DNA from: Thuidium tamariscinum
Lineage: Eukaryota > Streptophyta > Bryopsida > Hypnales > Thuidiaceae
Reading direction: 5' to 3'
Assembly: GCA_947034885.2 (NCBI GenBank)
Contig: OX344749.2
Span: forward strand, 41,817,682-41,881,681
DNA length: 64,000 bases
A program made the translations under genes and the position numbers. Shown here piece by piece: positions 13,022 to 24,583 of this stretch (position 1 is its first letter; the number at the start of each line of letters is the position of its first letter). The notes below the pieces were generated by a model. That model saw only the letters and a program-made list of their open reading frames with translations. It did not search any database and had not been told where the DNA came from.

Positions 13022-13279
13022 CATTAGAGGAGATTTGGGCTTCTAGGAGATTGTGAGTTTCCATAGTCTATAAACGCGGAAATTGTTGTAGGAACACAGT
13101 TTTGTAGGATCTCTATGTACTTGAGAGAGTGCCACATCAAATTTTTTTTTGAAATGTTTTCTAGCTTTTTTCATATTTCAAGACTCAAAAAAAATTGATA
13201 AATGCTGGCCTAACAACAACCAGCAGTTACGGGAACAGTCCTGAAACAACCCTTTGGAGCCCTCAAATCCCCTCTAATG
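13022..13279. mobile_element. CATTAG-terminus MITE, copy M1 (258 bp) inside G1
   Basis: Inverted ends CATTAGAGGAGATTTGGGC and the complement of CAAATCCCCTCTAATG. The interior shares GTGCCACATCA and an AACCAGCAGTTACGGGAACA-type motif with copies M2-M5. G2 lacks it at the matching site (GAAGACAGTGGTTATAGG). Confidence 0.75.
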
Positions 13280-13305
13280 GTGGTTATAGGTCCAATGTTT
13301 AAGGG

Positions 13306-15313
13306 CAAATCCTACCATCAAAGGTGGACCTAAGGTAGAATGAACCATAACCAACCATCATCCCATAGCCAACCTATATATTGATGAACATATTTCCATT
13401 CAAGGCTAGAATGTTTTTTTTCTCCATTTCAAAATTGGGACTAAAAGTTAATGGCACATGTCCCAAAGTAGTGTGCAAGAAAGTAGGAAGGGATGAGTAA
13501 AAAAATAGTTTCTTGAATGATCGGAATTAGAACTTTAGAAGAGTCCACAAATAGGCTATAGGTCTAGAGCACATTTTGCTTTTCAAAATTCATAATAATT
13601 TCAATTCATATAGTAGAATTACTAATTTTTTTGCAATTCCCATCATTTCTATTATTGCACCTCTAAAGTTTTTTTTTTTTGCCTTGCACTACACTAGATC
13701 ATGTCTGGAATACTTTAAATGATCAATTATAGATGGTTTTATCTTAGAAAGGTAAATTTTGAGTTCTCTTAGGTAAAAGTGAAAAAAGACCTCTATTTTG
13801 TGTTATATTTAAGGTTCATTCTAGACTTCTCATATTTTTAGAATTTGAAAAAAAAATGAAAATGAAACCTTCTAAAGATGAATTTAGAATTTGAAAAAAA
13901 AATTATTTGCAAAAAATAAAAGATTAATGCATTTTCCCCAAGGTCATCCACCCTGTTGAGCCTACTTTGAATGGAAGATATAGTGTCCTCTCATTAATTT
14001 AGCATCATTGCATACTAGGTTGATTCCCTCCCCCCAAATAGTCATTTTAGCTTTAGAATGTGATATGTGTCATTATGTAATTGGTTGAAACTATTGAATT
14101 ATACAACTGATATATGAACACAAGGAATGGATTTTGTCTATAAATTATAGGGATGAATTTATTAGGAAATGAGTGGTGAATAATGGTATACATGGTATAA
14201 TAAGAAGATACACTATAAGAGGCTTTGTCTAAATAGCATTGTCTCACTTTTTGAGTAAATTAGCTATTTGAATCACCTTGTAAGAGGAGTGAAACTTTAT
14301 TAGCTATGTCAAGGTAGTATTCAGAAATTAACATTATTTTTTAACTTCAAGCCATTACTCTTGCAATTTTTGAAGTTAAAGTTCTTGAAATATTCCCTAC
14401 ATACTCCAAATATTTGTCTCTAACTTTTCAAAGAAAGCATTAATTTTCCTTGCACATGAAATCATCAAAAAATGTCTATTACATTGTGAATTCACTTAAC
14501 CTCTTTGCATTGCAAGGTGATTTGAAGTGAGCTAGCCCTTAAAGGATAGACCTATGACTACTGGTTTGAAGCCTCCTTGCTTGTCACTTAGTTTGTTACC
14601 ATTTTGGAACCTGATATATATGAAAAATTATATTTTTATTTTTCAAAGATGAAAGTACATGTCTTCTATACTTAACAAAAAATTTAGATTTTTTAATGAA
14701 AAATGTTCTTTATGGAAATTTTTGGAGAAAAACTGAAGAAAAAATCATATCAAATAGAAAATAAACTCAAAAAATCTGAAATTTTCACCATGTGTGAATA
14801 TTATAGTGACAAACATCATGGCTATAAACTCAAATGCCGTGTACTTCTATAATTAGAAAGCAATGGACATTAAAAATATCGCTTAAGTTCAAACTACAAT
14901 AAAATATTCAATTCTACAAATTTTTCCAAAACTCCAATGGGAGAAGAAATTAAAGTAGAGGACCTCCATTTCATAAGTTGGGCTCAAATTCAAAAAATGT
15001 TGTTTTCAAGGAGAAATTTCAGATTTACTCAATTTCTCAAAATACACTAAATTGGCAAATTTTGCCATCCGTTTTTCTTAATTACTTCTCAGCTATATGG
15101 AAAAAAACATCAATTAGACTAAAAACTCAGTTGGACACTCTTTGTAACTCAATATGAAAGGTCATTAAAGAAAAAGTGGATGAAAAAACTATTGTTTAAG
15201 TCTTCTTATAACCCTCTAAATTCATCCAAAAGCCACGAAATGGCTCCTTAGGCACTAAGAAGCTAGACCTCATATTTGCATCTAAAATTTTGCATGAGTG
15301 TAATCAATAAAAT
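13306..15313. other. AT-rich DNA, no gene seen
   Basis: Segment 14700-14830 resembles the right part of the G elements (CATATCAAATAGAAAAT, TTCACCATGTGTGAATATTA), as does 7260-7400, suggesting decayed relatives. Nothing else recognised. Confidence 0.45.
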
Positions 15314-15664
15314 CATAAGAGGATTTCTGGGCCCCTAGAAGACCGTTTCAGGGTTGTTCCTTGAAATTGTTCCCACTGCTGCAGACCAGCCCCTTATTGG
15401 TCTGAATTTTTGAATTTTGAAAAAATAAAATAATTTTTTTTCCAAAAAGATTCTGAATGTATTAAAAAGCAAGAAAATGATTAATTTTTTTTTCTGAAAG
15501 AATATTTTAAAAATATTTAATAATCAATTAAAATAATTAACTAATTTGTACTTTTTGTCGTGGCAGTCACTTGACTACATCATCATAGCATTCCCAGCAT
15601 TCCCACAACATTCTCAGCGTTTGGGAACTTACAGTCTTCTAAACTGGTCAGAACTCCTCTTATG
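15314..15664. mobile_element. CATTAG-family MITE, copy M2 (351 bp)
   Basis: Ends CATAAGAGGATTTCTGGGCC and the complement of GGTCAGAACTCCTCTTATG form the inverted repeat. The interior contains GAATTTTTGAATTTTGAAAA and GGGAACTTACAGTCTTCTA, matching the family in opposite orientation. Confidence 0.65.
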
Positions 15665-15884
15665 TTAGGATTCAATTGTGAAGAGATTCAAATTCATCGA
15701 TCAAGAGCAAAAGTTTTACTCCAAGAGGGCTCAAACTTTACTAACCTTGCTTTGCACAAATGAAAAAAAGTCATTTATACTCCAAACATTATAATCTTTC
15801 GGTCCACATGGTCAAATGGCTTAAAATTTATTCAAACTACCTACATAGTAGTCTACTATGCTTTTATACAATTGAAGTTCAATA

Positions 15885-16012
15885 CAGGGCTTTTTTTTTG
15901 GACCAATGTCCCCTATGTTGGCCTCACTGCAGAGGCCAGATTTTGGAGGGATGAACTAGTAGAGGTCAGGATTTTGACAAACTGGCGAAATTTCGCCAGA
16001 AAAAAAGCCCTA
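15885..16012. mobile_element. hAT-like MITE (128 bp)
   Basis: Termini CAGGGCTTTTTTTTTGG and CCAGAAAAAAAGCCCTA form the YAGGG-type inverted repeat typical of hAT elements. The 8-bp flanks GTTCAATA (15877-15884) and CTTCAACG (16013-16020) agree at five positions, consistent with a decayed 8-bp target duplication. It contains a perfect 18-bp palindrome centred on GAAATTTC (15982-15999). Confidence 0.6.
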
Positions 16013-16608
16013 CTTCAACGACAACAAAAAATTTTATTCTCAATTTTGAACAGTGCACAAAAACATGACAGCTTTTTATAATTTCTCTTGAAAAACAGCC
16101 TTCAGTTGGTCATTGTCCTTTACATGGTCAATCCAGATTCCAGAAGGATGTACTTACACCAGTAACACCACTCCTCCTTCCAATCTCCCATGGATAAAGA
16201 GATGCCAAATTCACAGAGAATTGTACTGTGACCCCATTTCCAAGTCCACTGGGAATTTGGAAACCTAATAATTGAACATCAACAACCCCATGATTTCAAC
16301 AGTGAGAGCTGCAAAATACGGTAAGCCTTCAACAAAAATGGCCTCCAGTACAAAACCATTGTAACAATATTGTACAGTATGTTACTGTACTTGCACAAAG
16401 CCCGCTAACAGACCATAAGGGGCTGCCGAAATTGAGGACCTCTATGGTGGGCACCCCCAAAACTGCCACTTTTTGCTGCCAGACGTTAAATCCGTCTCAC
16501 CAAGTGCCTGGATTTACCCTATGGGTAAATGCTGAATTTTTTAATTTTTTGCACAAATTCTTTTTTGCAAACTCTGAATTCATATTTGCAATCAGAGAAC
16601 CCAAATTA

Positions 16609-16934
16609 AGGTAAGAAGTCCTACAATGGACCATCTAAGGGCTGAAACAGAATTTCAGGGAGGTAAAACTTCTAGAAATATTTCTCAAGAAATTTTCCTT
16701 GAAAGACAAGTAGAATTGACATCTAACCTAAGTTGTTTCATATTTTCTGAGCTTTGTGGAATTAGTTATCAAATTTTGAAGTTGAAAGGGCATAGGGCTC
16801 TAAAATGGTGCCCTAGCTAAAGTGTACACTGCTAGTACATTGCTAAAGGCTATGAAAAAGAAACATGTACAAATATTGTACATTTAAGGTAGGGCACCAT
16901 TTTAGAACCTGCTCCATTTAAAAGCCTTCTACCT
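16609..16934. mobile_element. TA-flanked MITE (326 bp), second copy
   Basis: The same element as at 12409-12732 in the opposite orientation, with TA at 16607-16608 and 16935-16936 and termini AGGTAAGAAGTCC and the complement of GCCTTCTACCT. It includes the same internal inverted repeat (16799-16906). A third, right-truncated copy starts at 62102. Confidence 0.75.
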
Positions 16935-16936
16935 TA

Positions 16937-19094
16937 GCTAGAGAGGGCCTTGAACATATCCAAAAACACGGCACAAAAATAGGGGGCTTTTTTACTTTTG
17001 CCCTTGGATAACATGAATTTTATCTTGTTGGACGTACTTCATGGGATGGATTTAATGTCCTTCCTTTTTGCTACTCTACAATTTGCATAGATATTATTAT
17101 AGTAGTTTGCTCTAAAAACAATTACCATCTTCAAATGGTTAGGATATACTGGCCCCCTTGCTTCGCCACTCGAAGTAATTCCAGGGGTAGAAGTTAAACA
17201 AAAAGCCTCCTATTTTGTGTTTAATTAATTTACCTTGTACAATCAAACTAGCTAATTGTAGGGCTCTAATTGTAGATATGAATTCAAAATTTGCAAAAAA
17301 TAAAAAATTCTAGCATTTTCCCAAGTGGCTAAGCAAAGGGATCAGTTCACTTTGGCCCTTCAAATAGAGGAGGATAAAATGGACTTAAAAATGGATATAA
17401 TGTGGTTTTCAACGGGAATTGTGATTGATAGTTAATATATTAGAGAAGAAGTGAGGGTGCATTTAAGTGTGTCAGTAATGTATTTGAGTTGTAATATAGG
17501 GCCAACTACAGACCTATATCCAATTTGTAAAGTATAGCTATTTCCAACCAAGGCTAGAACATATCTCCAACCAAAGTTTAGAATGTGTTTTTGCCTCCAT
17601 TTCAAAGTTGGGCCCAATAAGATCATAACACATGTTCAAAAGTAGAGAATAAGAAAGTAGGAAGTAGTGGGTGGGAAAGTACTTAGTCTATGATTGGAAT
17701 TGGAAGAGTCTAGACATTAGCTATTTGTTTGGACAACTTTTTGTCTTCCAAAAATCACAATAATTTCAATTTTGGAAATAAAATTCTGAAAAATTTGTAG
17801 TCCCCATATTTCCTATCTTTCTACTTGGCGAAAATTTCACTTACCTCATACTCCTCATGATTTGCTTGAAAATTACTTAAGTCATCTACTTTAGTGATAA
17901 TTGATTTAGCATGCAATGTGGTCCATTTCAAAAAGCTATAACATGTGTAAATTAATATATTTAAAATTATATCTGGTTAGCAAACAACCTCTAAAAAATT
18001 ATATAGAATCTAAAACCTTAAAAATTGCCATTGGTCACTTTAAGGACCTTCCCTTGTTTTTCATTGCAAGTGGCAAAAAGCTTCTTGTAAATTTCCCCAA
18101 CTTTCTTTACATTCCACATTGTATTTGCACTTTATCAAACCTGTAGTCAGAAATGGGTACCTAGGACTTCCATCTTAAAAAAACCATAACTAATTCAATA
18201 TTGCTCTAAAAATTATGAACCACTTTTGTTGCATGCAGAATCTGTTTTTCTCTTTTTGAAAAATAAGAAAAAAAATTGTCTACATAAATCTATGAAAAAA
18301 TACAACTAATTCTTAAATGGTTTCTTTTTTAAGCAAACTAGATTGGACAAATTTTCATATTTTCTTGCTGGCATTCCTAGTAAAAGGAGTTTCAAATGCA
18401 CTAAAGATTGCAACATTTGAATAATATATGCAAAAATTATGAAACTAAGGTCAAAGTGCTTTTTTGCAAAGGTTCTATACTTGTTTCTTTCTTATAGGTA
18501 CATTTTGATTTTGGAGATGTATATAGAGTGAGTGGTGCATTTGTGTGGCCTTTTTTTAGTTTAGATTCAATCATAGGTTGCATTGTGCCAAGTTTACTAT
18601 AAAAGAAATTAAACTAAATTATAACAATGCATAATTAGGAGTATAAGAAGGAATAATGGTTGGTGAGGCTAATTTTAGAAGGTGTGTTTGCAATTGATGT
18701 TAGGAGTGTTGTTTGCATGTTTAATTTAGTGCAAAAGAGTAAATCACTGACTTTCTTATGATGATTAAGGTAAAGAAATCTATCACAAGTAGCATGACTA
18801 ATGTAGTTTGATACTACTATTTAGAAAATATAGAAATACATTTAAATGGTAAAGCAAATGGTTCATTTCCAACAATGTTAAGCATTTTTGCATATGTTTG
18901 GTTGAGTGATGGTATCTTTGTAGGGTAATTTTCTCCAATTAGGGAATGATGAAGATTGCACTAAATTTTAGTAGAAATTAGTTGAGGAAGTGTAGATTAT
19001 AGTCCAATCTATTTGTGATGTATAGGCAAATCTATTTTTGAAGAGTGCAAAAACTAAAAATTCACCTTAACAACTTCAATTTTTAGGTGTCAAT
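16937..19094. other. AT-rich DNA, no gene seen
   Basis: No coding family, RNA gene or clear terminal repeats recognised. Confidence 0.5.
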
Positions 19095-19420
19095 CATTAG
19101 GAAGGATTTGAAGGCATGGAAAGACTGTATATTATCTTGAGTTCTTGAACTATGAAAAAGTACCACATAATGGTTTGACTTGGTCAAGAAAGTACCACGT
19201 CAACAAATAGTATTTTTATTTATTTATTTATAGAAATGAAATAAAATCATTTTTAGATTTCTTAACACTTTGAAACTTTTGAAAAAAATTAATTAATTAA
19301 TTTTCCAAAAATTCAAAAATTTTGCCATTATAGGCTATGTCACAATTTTTGGACAAAACAGGGAATGAGTAGGGAATAGCCTTGAAAAAACCCTCCTTTG
19401 TCTTCAAATCTCTTCTAATG
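19095..19420. mobile_element. CATTAG-family MITE, copy M3 (326 bp)
   Basis: Ends CATTAGGAAGGATTTGAAGGC and the complement of CTTCAAATCTCTTCTAATG form the inverted repeat; the interior has the family segment AAGAAAGTACCACGTCAAC. Confidence 0.7.
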
Positions 19421-20011
19421 GTGTTATTTGTTACATATTCTTGAAATTGCTAAAACCACATCATATTTCATTGGTAAAAAGTAGGTCACCCTACATTGCA
19501 CAAATGGAGACTTAGTTGGAAATAGATCGTATATCTTAAAGAAGTAATAAGAAAAAACACTATTAAAATTGAAAAAATAAATTTGGACCACATTATTTTG
19601 TTTTATTTTATTTTAAAGAAGGCTGTTTCCTTGGACTTCTCATGAAAGCTTGTAGATATCCCTACTAGGGTAAAAAGTAGCTATTGTAGGACTTCTACCA
19701 ATCCATATGCAACTTAATATATACCAAATCTAGTATATAATGACCTCAATACCAATTACATAGTTCTATTGCCAAAATGAATCAGTTTGCATTGATTTGA
19801 CACTAAGTCACTAACTCATGGTAAATTGATGCTAATAGGTGATTGATACAAAGATTTTTTGCATTTCAAACATTGTTATCTTCATTTTGTACAATCAACT
19901 CTCTAATGCAAGCAATTCATTCCCCCTTTGTTTTTAATCTATTTTCCAATACATAAAATGAATTCTTTTTAGAAGTTTAGAATAGGAATTTAGATTGGAA
20001 TAGGACGTTAT

Positions 20012-21132
20012 CATTAACCCCTAATTGCGTGGGCCACCACATATGGTTGCACAAAAAATTTCAGCTCAAATCTGAATAGGCAGTTAAATTCCTTTGACCA
20101 TTTTGAAATTTTTTTCGAGCACTTTTTAGTGTTAACTATCAAAAACTTTCATTTTTCACAAAAAAAGTAAATATTTGATTATTTAGGGGTCTTCAAAGGT
20201 ATATATGAAACATTAGTGGAGAGTAAAGCTTGCCAATTCTACTTCATTTTCCACTTTAGTGCACAACTTGCCAATTTCACTTGATTTTAAATCTAAGAAA
20301 TTGTACTGATTCAAATGCTTTGAAAATGGTCCCAATAGAAAGAGTAAAGTATTTTCATGATTTTCACCATTGAAAATTTCAACATGCAAGTGTTGCTTTG
20401 AAGATTTTTGCGATTTTTAGTTATAGAAAAAAATTATATTACTGCAGTTGCAAGGTGGATTGTGTAATGAATTTGATAGCTTTTCAAGTGAAATTAATTT
20501 TTTTGAAAGTAGATTTTAGTATGCTAACACAATTTCTATTTGTTCATATCACCATTAATCCCAAAAAACTTTTATATACAAATTTCTAAAACATTGTGGG
20601 AAGAAGCAACATACTAAAAATATAAAATACACATTTCTCTTGTTATAATCTCACAACTCCTTTGCAATTTTGCATTCAAAATTGATTTGTAGACTAATAT
20701 GTAAGTTCTTAAAACATCTATGTAGTTGGATTTTAAAAAATGAAAAATTTGCTTCATTGGAGATTACTAGGAGCCAATGTTCTTTTTTCATAAGAAAAAT
20801 ACATTTGCCAAGGCTTAGGCATTTAGGGGTTAAAAGAGATTTGAGCCTTTAGAAGATTGTAAGTTCCCCAACTTTGTAAAATGCTGCTATATTAACAATC
20901 TAATGTGGTGGGCAACTACCATGTCAGATAAATAATATTAAATAAACAATTTAATTAATGAATTACTAAATTTTTTCCTTAAATTTTTTTTTTCTTTTTG
21001 ATACATTATAAATATGTATAATTTTCTTGAAATAAAAAATTTAGACCACTAAGGGTTGGTTTATATAGCATTGGGAACAATTTCAAAGAACGTCCCTACA
21101 ACAATCTTATGGAGGCCAAAACTCCTCCAATG
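20012..21132. mobile_element. CATTAG-family MITE, copy M4, interrupted by element H
   Basis: The family start CA lies at 20012-20013. Element H with its duplicated TTAA interrupts after it, and the MITE resumes at 20834 with AAGAGATTTGAGCC and continues to 21132 (end ACTCCTCCAATG). Joined, the start reads CATTAAAAGAGATTTGAGCC, matching the other copies. Confidence 0.75.
20018..20829. mobile_element. TTAA-flanked MITE, copy H (812 bp), inserted in M4
   Basis: Begins CCCCTAATTGCGTGGGCC and ends GGCTTAGGCATTTAGGGG, with TTAA at 20014-20017 and 20830-20833. Its interior differs from the 920-bp family, so it is another lineage with the same boundary rule. No coding capacity. Confidence 0.85.
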
Positions 21133-22289
21133 ATTATATTTTACTCCAATTGTAGTGGTTGCATTAGAGAAGTGTCATATTGTCGAATTGGCATACAATT
21201 GTTATAGTAAGGAGGAAATTGAAAATAAAATTTTAAAGATTAAATGTCATACATATGTGGTAATCACTAAGATAATTATGACACATGTTTCTTTTTACAT
21301 CCTAGGGGAGAAAAACGTGGAAGTCATGCTTTGAAAAGACAAACCCTAAATGCAATACAACTATTGATAGATCTTGTTTGCTTCTCTATATCATCACATT
21401 AGTTTTTATTTATTTATGTTGCATTAGTGAATGTATCAGCTATAGTATTGATTTTGGTTCTTGACTATGAACATCTTATTCCTAAAAATCTTGTCACAAA
21501 ATATAGAAATTGTCATCTTAGATGGGGTTAGATAAAAGGAGATTATATTGTATCTAAGTTCATTCCTTACTTATGTGTTGGCTTACATTATTTTTAACAC
21601 CAAATGAGAATATATATTGAAGTGCATTCCTCTTTAGTATTAAATGTAGTATTAGTGATTGAGGTCTTAGAATTAGGCTTTCAATAGGTGTAGATATAGA
21701 CTACATTCACTTTGCCAAGAGTGTTGTAAATAGTGAGAGTGAAAAATACTTTAATAAAAGTGGGTATTATCAAGGGTTCTAGAAATGAACGTAGGTACAT
21801 TTTAGAACCAAATTTTCTTTGCTAGCACCACTATTAACACTTTTAAGAGGTATGTTTGCACTTGGTAAGAAAATAGATGTCACTAAAGTGAATAAGTCCA
21901 AAGATTTACTTCAATAATTCTAAAATTCCTACTAACACCACTATAAACACCATTTTAGAAAATAGGTACCTAATGTTTCAAAAATTACATAAGGAATGAA
22001 CTCAATGATGTCCTAACTTCTTCATTCCATCCATCAAAGTGTTATTAGATATGTGAACAAATTTTTCAACATTTGAATAGTGCAGGTTTCCAAAATTCTT
22101 CTTAACAAACACAATACAAATATTTCAGATTTTTTTCTTTCAAAAATTAATCTTTCTAATTCAATGAACCTTTGATCCCTTGCCATGTGGACTTCAATGA
22201 ATTCATTGAAATTAAATTTCCTCTACTATGACCGATCTATCCCTTATGAAGGGGCTATGAATTAAAAATTAGATGCCAGCAAGGTGCTT
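21133..22289. other. AT-rich DNA, no gene seen
   Basis: No coding family, RNA gene or clear terminal repeats recognised. Confidence 0.5.
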
Positions 22290-22545
22290 ACCTCCTCCCC
22301 TTTTTTGGCAAAAGTGCCAAAATGATTATTACTTAAAATTTGGTCAAGCATTGTATTTCTACATCCATCCATCTTTTGGACCAAAAAGCACTTTCCAATC
22401 ATATTCATACACTTTTTCATCCAAATTTGGTGATTTCATTTTGATTTTGAATAGAAATGAGAAAAGATATTGGCAAAAAAGATTACTTTTATTTGGTGAA
22501 AAATTGAAATTTATTTTGAAATGGTATAATGTAGCACTATGCTCC
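22290..22545 (-). repeat. Dispersed repeat L, inverted copy
   Basis: Reverse complement of the 4960 copy, with CATACACTTTTTCATCCAAA and CAAGCATTGTATTTCTACAT. It is open in one frame for 139 codons by chance. A poly-C tract follows at 22552-22562. Confidence 0.6.
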
Positions 22546-22655
22546 CTCCCTCCCCCCCCCCCCTACACACAAAAAGAAAAGGCTGGTGTTTACTACTATA
22601 ATCCACCTAACAATAGAACCACATTCAAGGATGGAATCAATCATTTGTCATTTAA

Positions 22656-23390
22656 CCCTGGAGCACCACTGATGTCACTTCGTGGCACTTAGACAACTTT
22701 GCAAGTGTCGAGGGAAATTGCTAGTAGTTTTCCATCCATTTCTTGTTGCTTGACCTTTCACAAAGGATTATGAAGAGTACCTAGTTCACTTTGTAGTCTA
22801 GTGAATATTTCTTCTCACGTGAATAAGAAATTAGGGAAAAAAATAGATCACAAAATATGCTATTTTTAGTGTATTTTGGGAAGTTGTTGCTCCTTGCTCT
22901 AAATCTCAGATTTCTCCACGAAAATGATTTTTTTTGAGTTTGAGCCCAACTAACAAAATGAAGGTCATCTATTTCAAATTCTTCTCCAATTGGAATTTTG
23001 GAAAAAATTGCAATTTTGAATAATTTACTGCAATTTGAACTTTGGATGTATTTTCAATGTCTTCTAGATTGTAATTGTAGAATGACATAGAAATCAAGCT
23101 TACACCATGACATTTACCACTGAAATGTACACACATAGTGAAATTCTCAGATTTTTTGGGATAATTTTCCATTTGATATGATTTTTCTTCATGTTTTCTT
23201 CAAAAATTCTCAAAAAAATCAATTCTCCTCAAAAACATCTAAATTTTTATGGAAAGTACAGAAGAGATGTAACTTCATCTCTAAAACAAATTAAAATTTT
23301 TTTATGCACACCTTGTCTCCAAATGGCAGCAAATTGAGTGTTGGTTCACAGGGGCTTGAAGACAGTGGTTATAGGTCCGGCATTTAAAGG
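22656..23390. mobile_element. TTAA-flanked element, copy G2 (735 bp)
   Basis: Begins CCCTGGAGCACC and ends GGCATTTAAAGG between TTAA at 22652-22655 and 23391-23394. It is colinear with G1 but lacks the two nested inserts found there, so it serves as the undisturbed reference. Confidence 0.75.
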
Positions 23391-23410
23391 TTAAGTCCAT
23401 GAGTGTTACA

Positions 23411-23592
23411 TAACATTCAGTAGCATTGGATGACTCTGCCTTCTGAAGGATGTGGAATATTCCACACCCCAACAGTGTTTCATCAGTAACTACTGATGTA
23501 AGAAGACATGATTGGCTGTGGGGTGTGAAATATGCCACACCCTTCACTATAGAGAAAAGGCAGAGTTACAATGTGCTACAAAATGTGATGAA
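23411..23592. mobile_element. Putative short inverted-repeat MITE
   Basis: Left ATAACATTCAGTAGCATTGG and right AATGTGCTACAAAATGTGAT are imperfect inverted repeats, with a second inner pair GTGGAATATTCCACACCCC and GGGGTGTGAAATATGCCAC. The left end reappears at 56938. Confidence 0.5.
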
Positions 23593-23690
23593 ACAGTTCA
23601 ACCATTTCCAACCAATTCTTCATTCATGCCACTCTTTCATATTGGAATGAACCTTCTTTTTTCTTCCTTGCTCTACTGGTCATAATTTAA

Positions 23691-24026
23691 CCCTTGAATG
23701 ACGCAGAGGACGTTCTGCATCCAATGGATGACAAAAATTTCATCTACTACTTATCCCAAGACCATTTTTCATCCATTTTTTTTTCCAATGTGATCGTGGA
23801 GGCATACTACATCGTACCAAGCAAAAAATAGCGCTGTGAACTTCTTTTATATTTTTAGGTTTGCTACTCACATTGGCAGATACAAGTGCATTGTTTTCAA
23901 GTCCATGCTGCCCTCTCACTGCCCTCTCACAATTTACGAAGAGGGCAGCATGGAAAGGTCACTAGCACAACAGTTTCTCATGCGGTCTTCTCTGACAGTC
24001 AACAGGGCCAATCCGGCGTTCAAGGG
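23691..24026. mobile_element. TTAA-flanked MITE, copy I (336 bp)
   Basis: Begins CCCTTGAATGACGC and ends GGCGTTCAAGGG between TTAA at 23687-23690 and 24027-24030. It contains an internal hairpin (CATGCTGCCCTCT and AGAGGGCAGCATG). Related at its ends to copy J. Confidence 0.8.
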
Positions 24027-24030
24027 TTAA

Positions 24031-24583
24031 AACATTTATTTGAAAGCATCATTGAATTCCTATCCAAAGCTGCAGATTATGACAGATTTTTACATTTTTT
24101 GAATCTAGATTACCCCATGATCCTTCAGGGATTAAGTAAAAAGGAGGTAACATACATACATAGAATACACTTGCATATCAGGGGAAATACCTCACCAAAG
24201 CAAGAATCCACTTGCATGCACTTATAAACAGCACATTGGCTTAAAATTAAACTGGTTAATCAGTTAGTTTGAAAATTAGCAAGAGAGCGAGCATGACTGT
24301 GAGGAAGAAGTTGATTACATTATGCTTAGATGTTCGTCTAGAGAGGGCCATCCGAAACAGCCAGCTATTTCTAGTTGGTGACAAAACTCACGATGTTGAA
24401 AACCAAAATAAATGACCGGTACGAATAATGACCTTTGGCACCAAGTCACATGTGTGGAAACATAAATACATATAAATCACCTCATCAAAGAGGAGTAGTA
24501 TTTAACAATATTTGAACTTAAATGAAGGGAACCCATATACTCTAGAGTTGGAAAAAACGGAGAAAAGCACTTCAATTCGTTTT
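24031..24583. other. 3' flank of the V-ATPase C gene
   Basis: Mixed-composition DNA between element I and the V-ATPase C stop codon. It should hold the 3' UTR of that gene; no polyadenylation signal was pinned down. Confidence 0.4.

Larger units (their letters stand above)
11987..13305. mobile_element. TTAA-flanked element, copy G1 (1,319 bp with two nested inserts)
   Basis: Colinear with copy G2, sharing for example TTCTTGTTGCTTGACCTTTC near the left and GCAGCAAATTGAGTGTTG near the right. It is longer because it holds a 324-bp TA-flanked element (12409-12732) and a 258-bp CATTAG MITE (13022-13279). TTAA is at 11983-11986; the right tetranucleotide has decayed to CAAA. Confidence 0.7.

Noticed and set aside
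22273-22692. Open frame of 139 codons on the plus strand
   Set aside because: It is the inverted copy of dispersed repeat L running into a poly-C tract; the other L copies are not open in this frame.
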